A DNA stretch of 64,000 nucleotides from Spongorhabdus nitratireducens (lineage in GTDB: Bacteria > Pseudomonadota > Gammaproteobacteria > Pseudomonadales > Endozoicomonadaceae), in the NCBI GenBank assembly GCA_947387575.1, contig CANDOC010000007.1, forward strand, positions 62,001 to 126,000, in the 5' to 3' direction. The number at the start of each line of letters is the position of its first letter. Within the stretch, counting starts at the first letter, position 1. The position numbers were made by a program, and so were the translations under genes. Below, piece by piece: positions 44,953 to 53,595 of the stretch. The notes under the pieces are model-generated. The model did not search any database and was not told where the DNA came from. It saw nothing but the letters and a program-made list of their open reading frames with translations.

Positions 44953-45879
44953 TCAGGAGATTACGGTTGTCTGCCATTCCGGGTAAGCATCACGGCGACC
45001 ACACACCTGATCAAAGTACATCCGCTGCAGCTTCTCTGTCACAGGACCACGCTTGCCACTGCCAATCACCCGGCCATCGTGCTCACGAATCGGCAGAACT
45101 TCAGCTGCAGTACCAGTGAAAAAGGCTTCATCCGCGACGTAGACTTCATCCCGGGTGATTCGCTTTTCCCGCACTTCAAGGCCGATATCTGCACAGAACC
45201 GCATGATAGTGTCGCGGGTAATACCTTCCAGGCAGCTGGTCAGTTCCGGTGTATATACGACACCATTTTTGACCAGGAAAATATTCTCGCCACTGCCTTC
45301 TGCCACATATCCTTCGTTATCCAGCAACAGAGCTTCCTCGCAACCACAATCCAGTGCTTCTTTCAGTGCCAGCATGGAGTTCATGTAGTTGCCGTTCGCC
45401 TTGGCCTTGCACATGGTGATATTCACATGATGCCGGGTATAAGACGAAGTTCTGATTTTAATCCCCTGCTCTTTGGCAGCCGGATCCATATAGGAAGGCC
45501 ATTCCCACGCCGCCACAATGACATGGGTTTTCAGGTTATCTGCCCGCAGCCCCATACCTTCGGAGCCATAAAAGCACATGGGGCGTAGATAGGCTTCGGT
45601 CAGATTGTTTTCGCGGACAACAGCCTTTTGCGCTTCCATCAGCTCGGATGCATTGAAGGGCATGTTCATATTCAGAATATGGGCACTGCGGAACAGTCGC
45701 TCGGTATGTTCCTGCAGTCGAAAAATGGCTGGCCCATTGTCAGTTGCGTAGGCTCGCACGCCTTCAAACACACCCATTCCATAATGCAGGGTGTGAGTCA
45801 GTACGTGGGTCTTGGCCTCACGCCAGGGTACCATTTTTCCATCAAACCAGATGAGTCCGTCACGTTCAGCAAATGACAT
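44953..45879 (-). CDS. ilvE: Branched-chain amino acid aminotransferase
   Basis: A 308-residue fold-type IV PLP aminotransferase, last step of Ile, Val and Leu synthesis. Conserved: VLTHTLHYGMGVFEGVRAY near the N-terminus, KAKANGNYMNSMLALKEA holding the PLP lysine region, and EGSGENIFLVKNG. The start at 45879 (MSFAERDGLIWFDG) matches orthologues and has GGAG upstream; an ATG five codons earlier has no ribosome site. Order glnE-ilvE-waaF is that of Pseudomonas. Confidence 0.94.
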   Translation of the reverse strand: MSFAERDGLIWFDGKMVPWREAKTHVLTHTLHYGMGVFEGVRAYATDNGPAIFRLQEHTERLFRSAHILNMNMPFNASELMEAQKAVVRENNLTEAYLRPMCFYGSEGMGLRADNLKTHVIVAAWEWPSYMDPAAKEQGIKIRTSSYTRHHVNITMCKAKANGNYMNSMLALKEALDCGCEEALLLDNEGYVAEGSGENIFLVKNGVVYTPELTSCLEGITRDTIMRFCADIGLEVREKRITRDEVYVADEAFFTGTAAEVLPIREHDGRVIGSGKRGPVTEKLQRMYFDQVCGRRDAYPEWQTTVIS

Positions 45880-45993
45880 CCTAAACTCCAGCATTTTATT
45901 TGCCGCAAAGCCTGCCCGTTACCTGCATTTGTTTATCTGCTCATTGGCAGAGAGGGCAGGGCTTCAATTTTGGCGATTTTATTCTGTGTAAGA

Positions 45994-46051
45994 GACTCTT
46001 TTCGATGACAAGCTCTGTTCGATAACAAGCTTGGTTCAATAATAAAGAGTC
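45994..46051. repeat. Short 17-base tandem repeats inside an inverted repeat, glnE-ilvE gap
   Basis: TTCGATGACAAGCTCTG (46001-46017), TTCGATAACAAGCTTGG (46018-46034) and a decayed third unit TTCAATAATAAAGAGTC (46035-46051) are tandem 17-base repeats. GACTCTT (45994-46000) is complementary to AAGAGTC (46045-46051), so the repeats lie in the loop of a possible stem just after the glnE stop codon. Confidence 0.55.
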
Positions 46052-46060
46052 CCCTGCTAT

Positions 46061-49036
46061 TTATGCTTTGAGAGCCGGCTCCAGGTGTTCCTGCCAGATA
46101 CGGATCACGCCCTGACGGTATTCATGAAACCGGTCACCACTGATTTTCGCCTTCTTGTTTTGCAGCGCCAGACGGTGGATTTCCTGCCGGAAGGCCTTGT
46201 AAGCCTCTCGCAACAGGCTGGCATCTGCTTCAGACAAAACATCTGCCTGTTGCAGCTGTTCTGTTATTCGAATGTTGTCTGTAAACCGAAGCAGTTCCGG
46301 GTAGTTATGAGCCCGGGCCAGTACGGCGTATTGCACCATAAATTCGATATCAACGATACCACCTGCATCGTGTTTGATATCAAAAATACCTGTCGCATCC
46401 CATGCTGAAGGTTTAGAGCCGGCAGCGGTCTCCCGGGTTCCCAAATGATCACGCATTTTCTGCCGCATCGTCCGTACATCCAGCTGCAGCTGGGCAATAT
46501 CGCGCTCCTTGCTCAGCACCCGGGACCGAACCTTCTGGAAAGCCTCTCCTACCCGCAGGCAACCGGCTACTAACCGGGCTCTGACCAATGCCTGATGCTC
46601 CCAGGTCCAGGCACTGTTCTGCTGGTAGTTATCAAAGGATTTGAGCGAGGTTACCATCAGACCTGACTTGCCGGATGGTCGCAGCCGCATATCGACATCA
46701 TAAAGCTGGCCCGAGTTGGTTCGGGTCGTCATGATATGCAGAATGCGTTGCCCCATCCGCATAAAGAACACACCACTGTCGATTGAGCGTTCGCCATCAG
46801 TCGGTCGCATCTCTGCGCCATCATGAAGAAATACCAGATCCAGATCAGAGCCCGGCCCCAGTTCAATACCTCCCAATTTGCCATAGGCAATAATGGCAAA
46901 GCCGGGATCACACAGTGAACCATCTTCCCGCTGCGGCCGTCCGTAACGGCTTGTCATATCACGCCAGGCGATATCCACCACAGCTTCCAGAATGACCTCG
47001 GCGATATCGGTGAGATAGTCACTTTCCTTCATCAAAGGCAGGCTGCCTGCCAGCTGAGCAGCGGCCACCCGAAGCACATGCGCCATTTTGAAATGACGCA
47101 AGGCTTCCATCAGGTTTTCCAGGTCGTCTTCCTGAATATGCGCCAGCTGCTGTCGCAGCTCATCCCGGAGTTCATGTTTACGAGGTGGATCATAAAGCGC
47201 ACCCAGGTTCAGAAACTCATCCAGCAGCACCGGGTGACGGATAATCTGTTCTGCAATCCACGGACTGGCTACGCAAAGCCGGATCAAATGTTCCAGTGCA
47301 TCAGGGTTTTCCTGCAGCAGCACCAGATAGGCTGTCCTGCGCAGCACCGCTTCAACCAGTGGCAGCAACCGCTGCAGGGCGGTATCCACTTTTTCATGAT
47401 TAGAGACTGCCTGCAGCAGCAACGGCATAAAGGCTCGTAACCGGTGCCGACCTTCCCGCTGAAGACTGGATACAACCCGACTGTCCCGCAATTTTAATAA
47501 CCGATCTCGAATATCTGCCGGATCGTCAAAACCGTGACGTTGCAGCAAAGCAACTTCCTCTTCATCGGTCAGACGCTGATCCCAGAAATCTTCCCACTCT
47601 TCCCGCTCGCTGCCGGCTTCATTTTCTTCATCAGGGTCTGCAACCACATGATCAAACTGTTTTCTGACCTTATTGCGATGTTGCTCCAGCTGTTCTGAAA
47701 AGGCTTCCCAACTGTTATATCCCATGACCCAGGCCAGCCTTGTTCTGGCATCTTCTGCTTCCGGCAGCGTCTGGGTCTGGGCATCAGCAACGGCCTGCAG
47801 GGCATGCTCTGCATTACGCAGGAAAAAATAGGCTGCTTTCAGATCCTTTACTGTTTCCGGTTCCAGATAACCTTTGTCACCAAGTGTTGCCAGCACAGTA
47901 AGAATCGAGCGGTGTTGCAGATTAAAGTCCCGGCCACCGTGAATCAGCTGAAAGGCCTGGCCAATAAATTCTACTTCCCGAATACCGCCGGCACCCAGTT
48001 TGACATTCTCCTGCATACCACGACGTTTGACCTCACGCTGAATCAGGCGCTTCATATCACGCAAAGCTTCAATGGCACCAAAATCGATATAGCGTCGATA
48101 AACAAACGGTTTCAGGGTTGCCAGTAGTTCACTGCCGGCCTGCCGATCCCCAGCAACAACCCGGGCTTTGATCATGGCATAGCGCTCCCAGTCCCGACCC
48201 TGATCCTGGTAGTACTGTTCCATTGCACCAAAGCTCAGTGCCAGCGCACCGCTGCTGCCATAAGGGCGCAGCCGCATATCCACCCGGAATACGAAGCCGT
48301 ATGCCGTCTGTTGGTCCAGCACCTTGATCAGGCGCTGCCCCAGTCGTACAAAAAATTCCTGGCTACTCAAACTGCGCCTGCCGCCTTTGGTCTCACCCTG
48401 TTCGGCAAAGGTAAACATCAGATCAATGTCTGATGACAGATTCAGTTCATACGCACCCAGCTTACCCATACCCAGCACCACCAGACGCTGTTGACCGGAC
48501 TCTCCCCAGGGCGTACCAAACAGCTTGCACATATCCTCATAAAGCCAGTCCAGTGCTGCATCAATACACAGCTCTGCCATCAAAGACAGATCTCGTGTTG
48601 TCTGAACGGTTGTCGCCTTACGGGTCAGGTCGCGCCAGATAATCCGCACCATCTGCTGCTGCCGGAACTGACGCAGCCGTATCATCAGGCTATTTTCGTC
48701 GGTAATTCCATCCAGCAGTGCCTGCTTGTTTTGACGATGAATATCCAGACCATCGGCGGTATCCAGTGCCTTGCTATCAATCAGTTCCAGTAACTGCTCC
48801 GGTATACGCTGGCATTGCTCGGCAACATAGTCACTGCCGCCCCAGACCGTTACCAGTTCAGCAAGCCTTTCTTCAGACAGGCTCTGCAGCTGCGATAAAA
48901 GTTCTTGGTCACTGGCACGTTCAATAAATGTCTCCCAGTGATCGGCGACCTTGTTTCGCACGACAGCAGGCAATTGATCATCAAACGGCAGGTGTGGAAT
49001 GTCAGGTTGGGCAGGCGTATTACTGGCATCAGTCAT
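46061..49036 (-). CDS. glnE: Glutamine synthetase adenylyltransferase/deadenylase
   Basis: A 991-residue bifunctional regulator of glutamine synthetase. It has two nucleotidyltransferase modules: the N-terminal adenylyl-removing domain with LSSDIDLMFTFAEQ (about 200) and the C-terminal adenylylating domain with GPGSDLDLVFLHDG (about 718), joined by the central regulatory helices. GGIREVEFIGQAFQLIHGGR and GGIVDIEFMVQY are the matching domain ends. Length equals typical GlnE (about 950-1000). It responds to PII protein and glutamine. Confidence 0.95.
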   Translation of the reverse strand: MTDASNTPAQPDIPHLPFDDQLPAVVRNKVADHWETFIERASDQELLSQLQSLSEERLAELVTVWGGSDYVAEQCQRIPEQLLELIDSKALDTADGLDIHRQNKQALLDGITDENSLMIRLRQFRQQQMVRIIWRDLTRKATTVQTTRDLSLMAELCIDAALDWLYEDMCKLFGTPWGESGQQRLVVLGMGKLGAYELNLSSDIDLMFTFAEQGETKGGRRSLSSQEFFVRLGQRLIKVLDQQTAYGFVFRVDMRLRPYGSSGALALSFGAMEQYYQDQGRDWERYAMIKARVVAGDRQAGSELLATLKPFVYRRYIDFGAIEALRDMKRLIQREVKRRGMQENVKLGAGGIREVEFIGQAFQLIHGGRDFNLQHRSILTVLATLGDKGYLEPETVKDLKAAYFFLRNAEHALQAVADAQTQTLPEAEDARTRLAWVMGYNSWEAFSEQLEQHRNKVRKQFDHVVADPDEENEAGSEREEWEDFWDQRLTDEEEVALLQRHGFDDPADIRDRLLKLRDSRVVSSLQREGRHRLRAFMPLLLQAVSNHEKVDTALQRLLPLVEAVLRRTAYLVLLQENPDALEHLIRLCVASPWIAEQIIRHPVLLDEFLNLGALYDPPRKHELRDELRQQLAHIQEDDLENLMEALRHFKMAHVLRVAAAQLAGSLPLMKESDYLTDIAEVILEAVVDIAWRDMTSRYGRPQREDGSLCDPGFAIIAYGKLGGIELGPGSDLDLVFLHDGAEMRPTDGERSIDSGVFFMRMGQRILHIMTTRTNSGQLYDVDMRLRPSGKSGLMVTSLKSFDNYQQNSAWTWEHQALVRARLVAGCLRVGEAFQKVRSRVLSKERDIAQLQLDVRTMRQKMRDHLGTRETAAGSKPSAWDATGIFDIKHDAGGIVDIEFMVQYAVLARAHNYPELLRFTDNIRITEQLQQADVLSEADASLLREAYKAFRQEIHRLALQNKKAKISGDRFHEYRQGVIRIWQEHLEPALKA

Positions 49037-49085
49037 GATTGGAACCCGGATTTAAAATATGAGGAGCATTTTTTTTAGAATTTAT

Positions 49086-49113
49086 GAAACTTTTTCTTCA
49101 ACGGGGCGTCAAA
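49086..49113 (+). promoter_or_regulatory. Sigma-E/AlgU-like promoter
   Basis: GAAACTT (49086-49092), one mismatch from the GGAACTT -35 of ECF sigma E/AlgU, is followed by GTCAAA (49108-49113), a matching -10, with a 15-base spacer. Transcription would start near 49119 and run rightward into a gap with no gene but a strong terminator. Confidence 0.6.
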
Positions 49114-49118
49114 AGTTT

Positions 49119-49275
49119 TAAGCCGGTCAGTTTTCTGGCTTGCGTGTTCTACTCCTTGTGTGTGTTTTGCTCTTTTTAAGAGCGTGTGTTGGCATTATTA
49201 CTCCGTTCGAGCCCGTTGCTCACGGAGACTCTGACTCCGGATTCCTTCCCCCCAGGGTATCCGGAGTTTTTTTAT
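49119..49275 (+). ncRNA. Candidate small RNA beside engB (Spot 42/ErsA position)
   Basis: The 247-base gap between glnE and engB (both leftward) holds a rightward unit: a sigma-E-like promoter, a small hairpin CTCCGT/ACGGAG (49201-49206/49222-49227), and a terminator with a perfect nine-base stem ACTCCGGAT/ATCCGGAGT (49234-49242/49259-49267) followed by seven T residues. The terminator loop is C-rich (TCCTTCCCCCC, 49243-49253), a good pairing site for ribosome-binding sequences. In E. coli Spot 42 and in Pseudomonas ErsA lie at the 3' side of engB on the opposite strand, exactly this arrangement, and ErsA is AlgU-dependent. I cannot claim sequence homology to either without alignment. The predicted length is about 150-160 nt. 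Confidence 0.65.
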
Positions 49276-49283
49276 GCCAGCAA

Positions 49284-49940
49284 TCAGCTTTCTTCGTGAA
49301 AATCTTCTTCCTGATCGACTTCAGGCTCTTCCGCCACAAGCCATTCATCCAGCCTTGCTGCCAGCTTATCCACACCGGTTTTTTTCAGGGCTGAAAACAA
49401 CTGAACACTGACTTCACCGCCCATATCGCGCAGCTTATTCTGAATCAGGTTCAGTTCACGCTTGGCGGCACCGGATTTCAGCTTGTCTGACTTGGTCAGC
49501 AAGACGTGCACCGGCATATGGGACTGGCGGCCCCATTCCAGCAGCATCTGGTCAAATTCTTTCAGCGGATGACGAATATCCATCAGCAGCACCAGCCCTT
49601 TCAGGCTTTCCCGCTCACTCAGATATTCATCCATATGACGCTGCCATTCCCGCTTCATTGCTTCAGGAACCTTGGCATAACCATAACCGGGCAAATCGAC
49701 CAACCGGATATCTTCAGTGATAGAGAAAAAGTTAATCAGCTGGGTGCGCCCGGGCGTCTTACTGGTACGCGCCAGCTTGCTGGAACCGGTCAGGGTATTG
49801 AGGGCACTGGACTTGCCGGCATTGGAGCGGCCTGCAAAAGCAACCTCCCGGCCGGTATCAGGAGGGCAGAGTTTGAGCTTGGGGGCACTGATCAAAAATT
49901 GAGCAGTTCGGTAATTCAGGCCTTGGCTTTCAGAAGTCAT
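49284..49940 (-). CDS. engB: EngB/YsxC ribosome-assembly GTPase
   Basis: A 218-residue GTPase needed for large-subunit assembly. G1 [13 protein letters not shown]3 DLPGYGYAK, and G4 LLTKSDKL are clear; G5 is replaced by VQLFSALK as in the family. The C-terminal tail is acidic. It is followed in the opposite direction by cytochrome c4 and dsbA, the same neighbourhood as in Pseudomonas. Confidence 0.94.
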   Translation of the reverse strand: MTSESQGLNYRTAQFLISAPKLKLCPPDTGREVAFAGRSNAGKSSALNTLTGSSKLARTSKTPGRTQLINFFSITEDIRLVDLPGYGYAKVPEAMKREWQRHMDEYLSERESLKGLVLLMDIRHPLKEFDQMLLEWGRQSHMPVHVLLTKSDKLKSGAAKRELNLIQNKLRDMGGEVSVQLFSALKKTGVDKLAARLDEWLVAEEPEVDQEEDFHEES

Positions 49941-50199
49941 AGTCTTATAGAGTTCAGCTTTAAGGCACGGATAGTATATACTGCCGTGGTTTTAACAAGT
50001 AAAAATATAAGAGTCGCTATCCTGCCGCCGTATTTCATACTCAAATACAACGCACCGGCAGGTCGGTAACCTGCGGGAGAGGGGGGTTACGACAGGCTGT
50101 TATATTTTACATGGACTGTTTTACATGGCCTTTATAACTCCTGCTAAGGAACAGCCGGGGTTAATACAAGCGATGACTAGCCGTGGTTGGGTTGAGTAC

Positions 50200-50811
50200 A
50201 TGAAAAAAATCATACTGAGTGTTGCCATTACCCTGGGGGTCAGCAGCCTGGCGATGGCTGAGGCAGAACCCAGTGCTGAACGAATTAAACAATTAACAGG
50301 AACCTGTAGCGCCTGTCACGGAGCAACCGGACAGAGTGTTGTTCCGAACTATCCGAATCTGGCAGGTCAGGGCACTCGCTATCTGGCAACCCAGATCAGC
50401 GATATTCGTGACGGTAATCGTTCCGTTCCGGAAATGACAGCGTTTGTCAGCAACCTGAGCGACTCCGAGATTCAGGGTATTGCAGCTTACTACGCGAAGC
50501 AAACTCCGAAGACCAGCGCAACTGATCCGAAGTTCGTTGCCCTGGGTGAGAAGCTGTACCGCGGTGGTGATCTGGAGCGTGGCATTGCAGCGTGCAGCGC
50601 CTGTCACTCTTTCTCCGGTAAGGGTAATGCACCGGCTGGTTTCCCGACTCTGTCCGGACAGCACCCGCAGTATATTATCAAGCAGCTGACTGACTACCGT
50701 GAAGGTGATCGCACCAACGGTGGCGAAGCCCAGATCATGCAGACAATTGCTGCCAAGCTGAGCACCAAGGAAATTGAAGCACTGGGTCACTACGTCAGCG
50801 GTCTGAACTGA
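50200..50811 (+). CDS. Cytochrome c4, di-haem periplasmic electron carrier
   Basis: A 203-residue protein from the ATG at 50200. A signal peptide (MKKIILSVAITLGVSSLAMA, cut after AMA) is followed by two cytochrome c domains with CSACH at residues 36-40 and again near 133, and axial methionines further on (EMTAF, QIMQT). Cytochrome c4 passes electrons to terminal oxidases such as cbb3. An in-frame extension of 25 residues upstream would bury the signal peptide and is rejected. A small hairpin GCAGGT/ACCTGC lies near 50060 in the leader region. Confidence 0.93.
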   Translation: MKKIILSVAITLGVSSLAMAEAEPSAERIKQLTGTCSACHGATGQSVVPNYPNLAGQGTRYLATQISDIRDGNRSVPEMTAFVSNLSDSEIQGIAAYYAKQTPKTSATDPKFVALGEKLYRGGDLERGIAACSACHSFSGKGNAPAGFPTLSGQHPQYIIKQLTDYREGDRTNGGEAQIMQTIAAKLSTKEIEALGHYVSGLN

Positions 50812-50834
50812 TCTCTGCGACCTGTCTTCTATAA

Positions 50835-50866
50835 CCGGCAGCCTGCAAACGGCTGCCGGGTTTTCA
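50835..50866 (+). terminator. Cytochrome c4 terminator
   Basis: CCGGCAGCC (50835-50843) pairs with GGCTGCCGG (50851-50859), followed by GTTTTCATTT. Confidence 0.9.
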
Positions 50867-51002
50867 TTTCCGGTTTACGTTTTTATCACTTCTTGCGTCA
50901 CACTTCTGCTATAAACCCGACAGGGTTCCCACATTCCTTCCTCCCGGCCGATAAGGTACAGTAGCCAGAAAACCAGACCTGACCTGTTTATCGGGGAGTT
51001 AT

Positions 51003-51668
51003 ATGCGACAATCCTTTGCCCGTTTAGTATTCCTGTTTTCCCTGCTGCTGCCGGCAGCCATGTCTGTACAGGCAGCAGAAGATGCTGCTTTCAAGGAAGG
51101 GGTTCATTTCAGAAAGCTGTCCTCTTCCCAGCAGGATGCCAATGCCCCGATCGAGGTAAAGGAAATTTTCTGGTATGGCTGCCCTCACTGCTTCCGCCTT
51201 GAGCCATTTCTGGAAGACTGGACTAAAGAACTGAGCCAAGACGTAAAGTTTGTCCGCTCTCCCGGTGTATTCCGCCGCGACACCATCTGGGAAAATCACG
51301 CCCGTCTGTTCTTTGCCCTGCAAAGCATCGGCGGCCTGTCTGACGAAGCACATGCTGATATTTTCCAGGAAATCCAGGTTCGCAAGAACCGCCTGAAAAC
51401 CCCGGATGATATGGCCGACTTCCTGAAGAAGTACGGTGTAGACGGTCAGAAGTTCAAAAAAGCCTACGCTTCCTTTGGCGTTCAGCGCCAGATTCAGAAG
51501 ACCATGACCAATGTTCGTCGCTACGGCCTGACCGGCGTTCCGGCTCTGGTTGTTGCCGGCAAGTATGTGATCGAACCACGCGGTGCCGGCTCTGTGGAAA
51601 ACATGCTGACAATCGCTGATTACCTGATTGAAAAAGAAAACAGTCAGCGTAAACAAGCGGCTCAGTAA
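51003..51668 (+). CDS. dsbA: DsbA, thiol:disulfide interchange protein
   Basis: A 221-residue periplasmic oxidase with a signal peptide (cut after VQA, about residue 24). The active site is C60-PH-C63 in FWYGCPHCFRLEP, as in DsbA, and the cis-proline loop is GVPALVV. It introduces disulfides into exported proteins and is re-oxidised by DsbB. GGGGAG immediately upstream is a good ribosome site. A bidirectional terminator follows. Confidence 0.95.
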   Translation: MRQSFARLVFLFSLLLPAAMSVQAAEDAAFKEGVHFRKLSSSQQDANAPIEVKEIFWYGCPHCFRLEPFLEDWTKELSQDVKFVRSPGVFRRDTIWENHARLFFALQSIGGLSDEAHADIFQEIQVRKNRLKTPDDMADFLKKYGVDGQKFKKAYASFGVQRQIQKTMTNVRRYGLTGVPALVVAGKYVIEPRGAGSVENMLTIADYLIEKENSQRKQAAQ

Positions 51669-51690
51669 TCAAGCCTCTTTATATAAAAAA

Positions 51691-51723
51691 AGCGGTGATG
51701 GTTTGACCATCACCGCTTTTTTT
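51691..51723. terminator. Bidirectional terminator between dsbA and the LysE gene
   Basis: AGCGGTGATGGT (51691-51702) and ACCATCACCGCT (51706-51717) form a perfect 12-base stem with A-run before and T-run after, serving both convergent genes. Confidence 0.93.
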
Positions 51724-51736
51724 ATGGCTGGAAGAC

Positions 51737-52357
51737 TCATCGACTCAAGGCCAGATACACTCCGGCTCCCATCATGAGACCGCCGGCAGAGTAGTTCAGC
51801 CGCCTGACAGCTTTGGTTGTTTTCAGCATTCTGGCAGCCCGGTCCGCAGAGAATGCAATCAACATCAGACCCGACATTAATGCGATTAACGACAGTGCTG
51901 CCGCTAAAGAGATATCGCCGGCATCCAAGGCAGACAGATCCATAAAGGTCGGCAGGAAAGCGATATAAAACAGAATCACTTTGGGGTTGGAAGCCGAGAT
52001 CAGTAACCCCTGAAAGAAACTCGCAAACTGAGACCGTCTACCAGATTTCTCAGCCACAGGCAGATCTGTCGCTGAAGATGACGTGATCAACTTGTAACCC
52101 AGATACAGCAGATAAGCCGCACCAGCAAAGCGAACCAGGGTAAACCATTCCCCCCAGTGCTCGGCAATGACAGCCAGACCGAGACAGGCAAAAACCAGAT
52201 AGATAATGTCACTGACCGCCATACCCAGCGCCAGAAAGAAACAGCTCCGGCTTCCCATGACCATGGCCCTGGCAAGAATTGCAAAAACGCCGGGGCCCGG
52301 TGTAATGCTAAATATAAAAATGGCGATAAAAAAAGTGATTGCCACTTCAATCGACAT
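51737..52357 (-). CDS. LysE/RhtB-family amino acid exporter
   Basis: A 206-residue membrane protein with about six helices. The N-terminal FSITPGPGVFAILARAM and the mid-protein GLLISASNPKVILFYIAFLP are the two family signatures. Members export amino acids such as lysine, threonine or homoserine; the substrate here is not determined. It is inserted between dsbA and the nuclease-like gene, which are direct neighbours in Pseudomonas. Confidence 0.88.
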   Translation of the reverse strand: MSIEVAITFFIAIFIFSITPGPGVFAILARAMVMGSRSCFFLALGMAVSDIIYLVFACLGLAVIAEHWGEWFTLVRFAGAAYLLYLGYKLITSSSATDLPVAEKSGRRSQFASFFQGLLISASNPKVILFYIAFLPTFMDLSALDAGDISLAAALSLIALMSGLMLIAFSADRAARMLKTTKAVRRLNYSAGGLMMGAGVYLALSR

Positions 52358-52444
52358 ACTATCGCTCCTCTGGCTTTCAGCTCATGGGCTTTTTGTTTGG
52401 GTTATGTATTATAAATAGAAGGGCTTCTCCCGAAACAGCACTCA

Positions 52445-53200
52445 ATGACTCAACTGCTTCCTGAAAAAGTCCGCCTGCTGACTTTCAATGTCCAGGTCGG
52501 AATTCGCACCCAGCAGTACCATCACTATCTGACCCGCAGCTGGCAGCATTTGTTGCCCCATGGCAAACGCTCCAGCAACCTGTCGAATATTTCCACACTA
52601 TTGCAGGATTATGACCTGGTAGCGCTGCAGGAAGTGGATGGCGGCAGTCTACGAACCAATTTTATCAACCAGACTGAATTTCTGGCCCACAAGGCAGGAT
52701 TTCCTTACTGGTATCACCAGACCAACCGTAATCTGGGCAAGCTGGCTCAGCACAGTAATGGGCTGTTATCGCATTATCAACCTGAAGTACTTGAAGATCA
52801 CAAGTTACCCGGTCGGATTCCCGGACGCGGTGCAATCCTGGCCAGTTTTAACTGTAGCAATAACAGACAGCTGGCCGTTGTTGCCATGCATCTTTCACTC
52901 AGTAAATACAGTCGCAACCTGCAACTGGCTTATATTGCCCGACTGATCCGCAAGTTTGATTATGTGGTGCTGATGGGCGATATGAATACAGCCTCCGTCA
53001 GCCTGCTTCACGGGTCACCGCTGGAAGGCTGCGGGATTACCTGCTTTCAGGATCTGAAGACATTTCCCAGCTGGCGCCCAAAGCGGGCTCTGGATCACAT
53101 ATTGGTCAGTCAGAATATCAAAGTGCATTCCATGCAGGTGCTGAACTGCACAATATCAGATCATCTGCCGGTCGCAATGGAACTGGAGTTACACGAATAA
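52445..53200 (+). CDS. Endonuclease/exonuclease/phosphatase-family protein
   Basis: A 251-residue protein of the DNase I-like fold without a signal peptide. The metal and catalytic motifs are LQEVDGGSL (Glu), VAMHLSLSKYSR (His), VVLMGDMNTAS (Asp/Asn) and ISDHLPVAMEL (Asp-His). A homologue follows dsbA in Pseudomonas. The substrate, a nucleic acid or a phosphoester, is not known. It is followed by a long gap with candidate small RNAs. Confidence 0.85.
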   Translation: MTQLLPEKVRLLTFNVQVGIRTQQYHHYLTRSWQHLLPHGKRSSNLSNISTLLQDYDLVALQEVDGGSLRTNFINQTEFLAHKAGFPYWYHQTNRNLGKLAQHSNGLLSHYQPEVLEDHKLPGRIPGRGAILASFNCSNNRQLAVVAMHLSLSKYSRNLQLAYIARLIRKFDYVVLMGDMNTASVSLLHGSPLEGCGITCFQDLKTFPSWRPKRALDHILVSQNIKVHSMQVLNCTISDHLPVAMELELHE

Positions 53201-53239
53201 AAACAGGCTGAATAAAGTAAGAAGGGAAAAAGCAGAATT

Positions 53240-53366
53240 AAAAAAAGCCTGGCAGTCTAAGAGGGGGGAAGGAGGCGACATACCAGGCTCAACATTCTAA
53301 CCGTTACCAGTGTCTTGCCTCGCAGGCAGTGACTCCGGCAACAAAAGTCAGGGAGTAATGAAAAGC
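53240..53366 (-). ncRNA. Candidate leftward small RNA with C-rich terminator loop
   Basis: On the minus strand a sigma-70-like promoter (TTGTGA, 17 bases, GATAAT) predicts a start near 53366. A small hairpin TGCCT/AGGCA follows, then a terminator AGCCTGG/CCAGGCT (53246-53252/53283-53289 on the plus strand) with a run of seven T. The 30-base loop contains CCTCCTTCCCCCC on the minus strand, an anti-Shine-Dalgarno-like sequence; its last 11 bases also occur in the loop of the engB-side candidate. No protein-coding frame explains this stretch. Confidence 0.55.
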
Positions 53367-53372
53367 AGGGCC

Positions 53373-53401
53373 ATTATCCCCAGCTGTAAAAAATGTCACA
53401 A
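53373..53401 (-). promoter_or_regulatory. Promoter for the leftward small RNA
   Basis: Minus-strand TTGTGA (complement of 53396-53401), 17-base spacer, GATAAT (complement of 53373-53378): four and five matches to the sigma-70 boxes. Confidence 0.5.
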
Positions 53402-53595
53402 GTCAGTAGTTTTACCCAACCGACTCGCCATTACGAAACCATCTTCTAAAATGAATTACGGACAAACATACCTGCGGCCAACCATGAGCCGAAGACCCGT
53501 CACGCTTTAATAGGTAGATCTCCCTCGAAGCTGTCAAACTCGTTTTATCTATAAAACCAGAAGCCCGTTTTTGAAAAAGTGACAATGTGTGAAGG

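Noticed and set aside
44854-45588. Plus-strand open frame of 244 codons over ilvE
   Set aside because: Antisense shadow of ilvE; its composition is not protein-like.
50125-50199. Upstream start for cytochrome c4 adding 25 residues
   Set aside because: It would place polar residues ahead of a perfect signal peptide.
53310-53510. 66-codon open frame in the gap before the NadD-like gene
   Set aside because: It has no ribosome site, is rich in Ser/Lys/Pro without pattern, and is antisense to a better-supported small-RNA unit.
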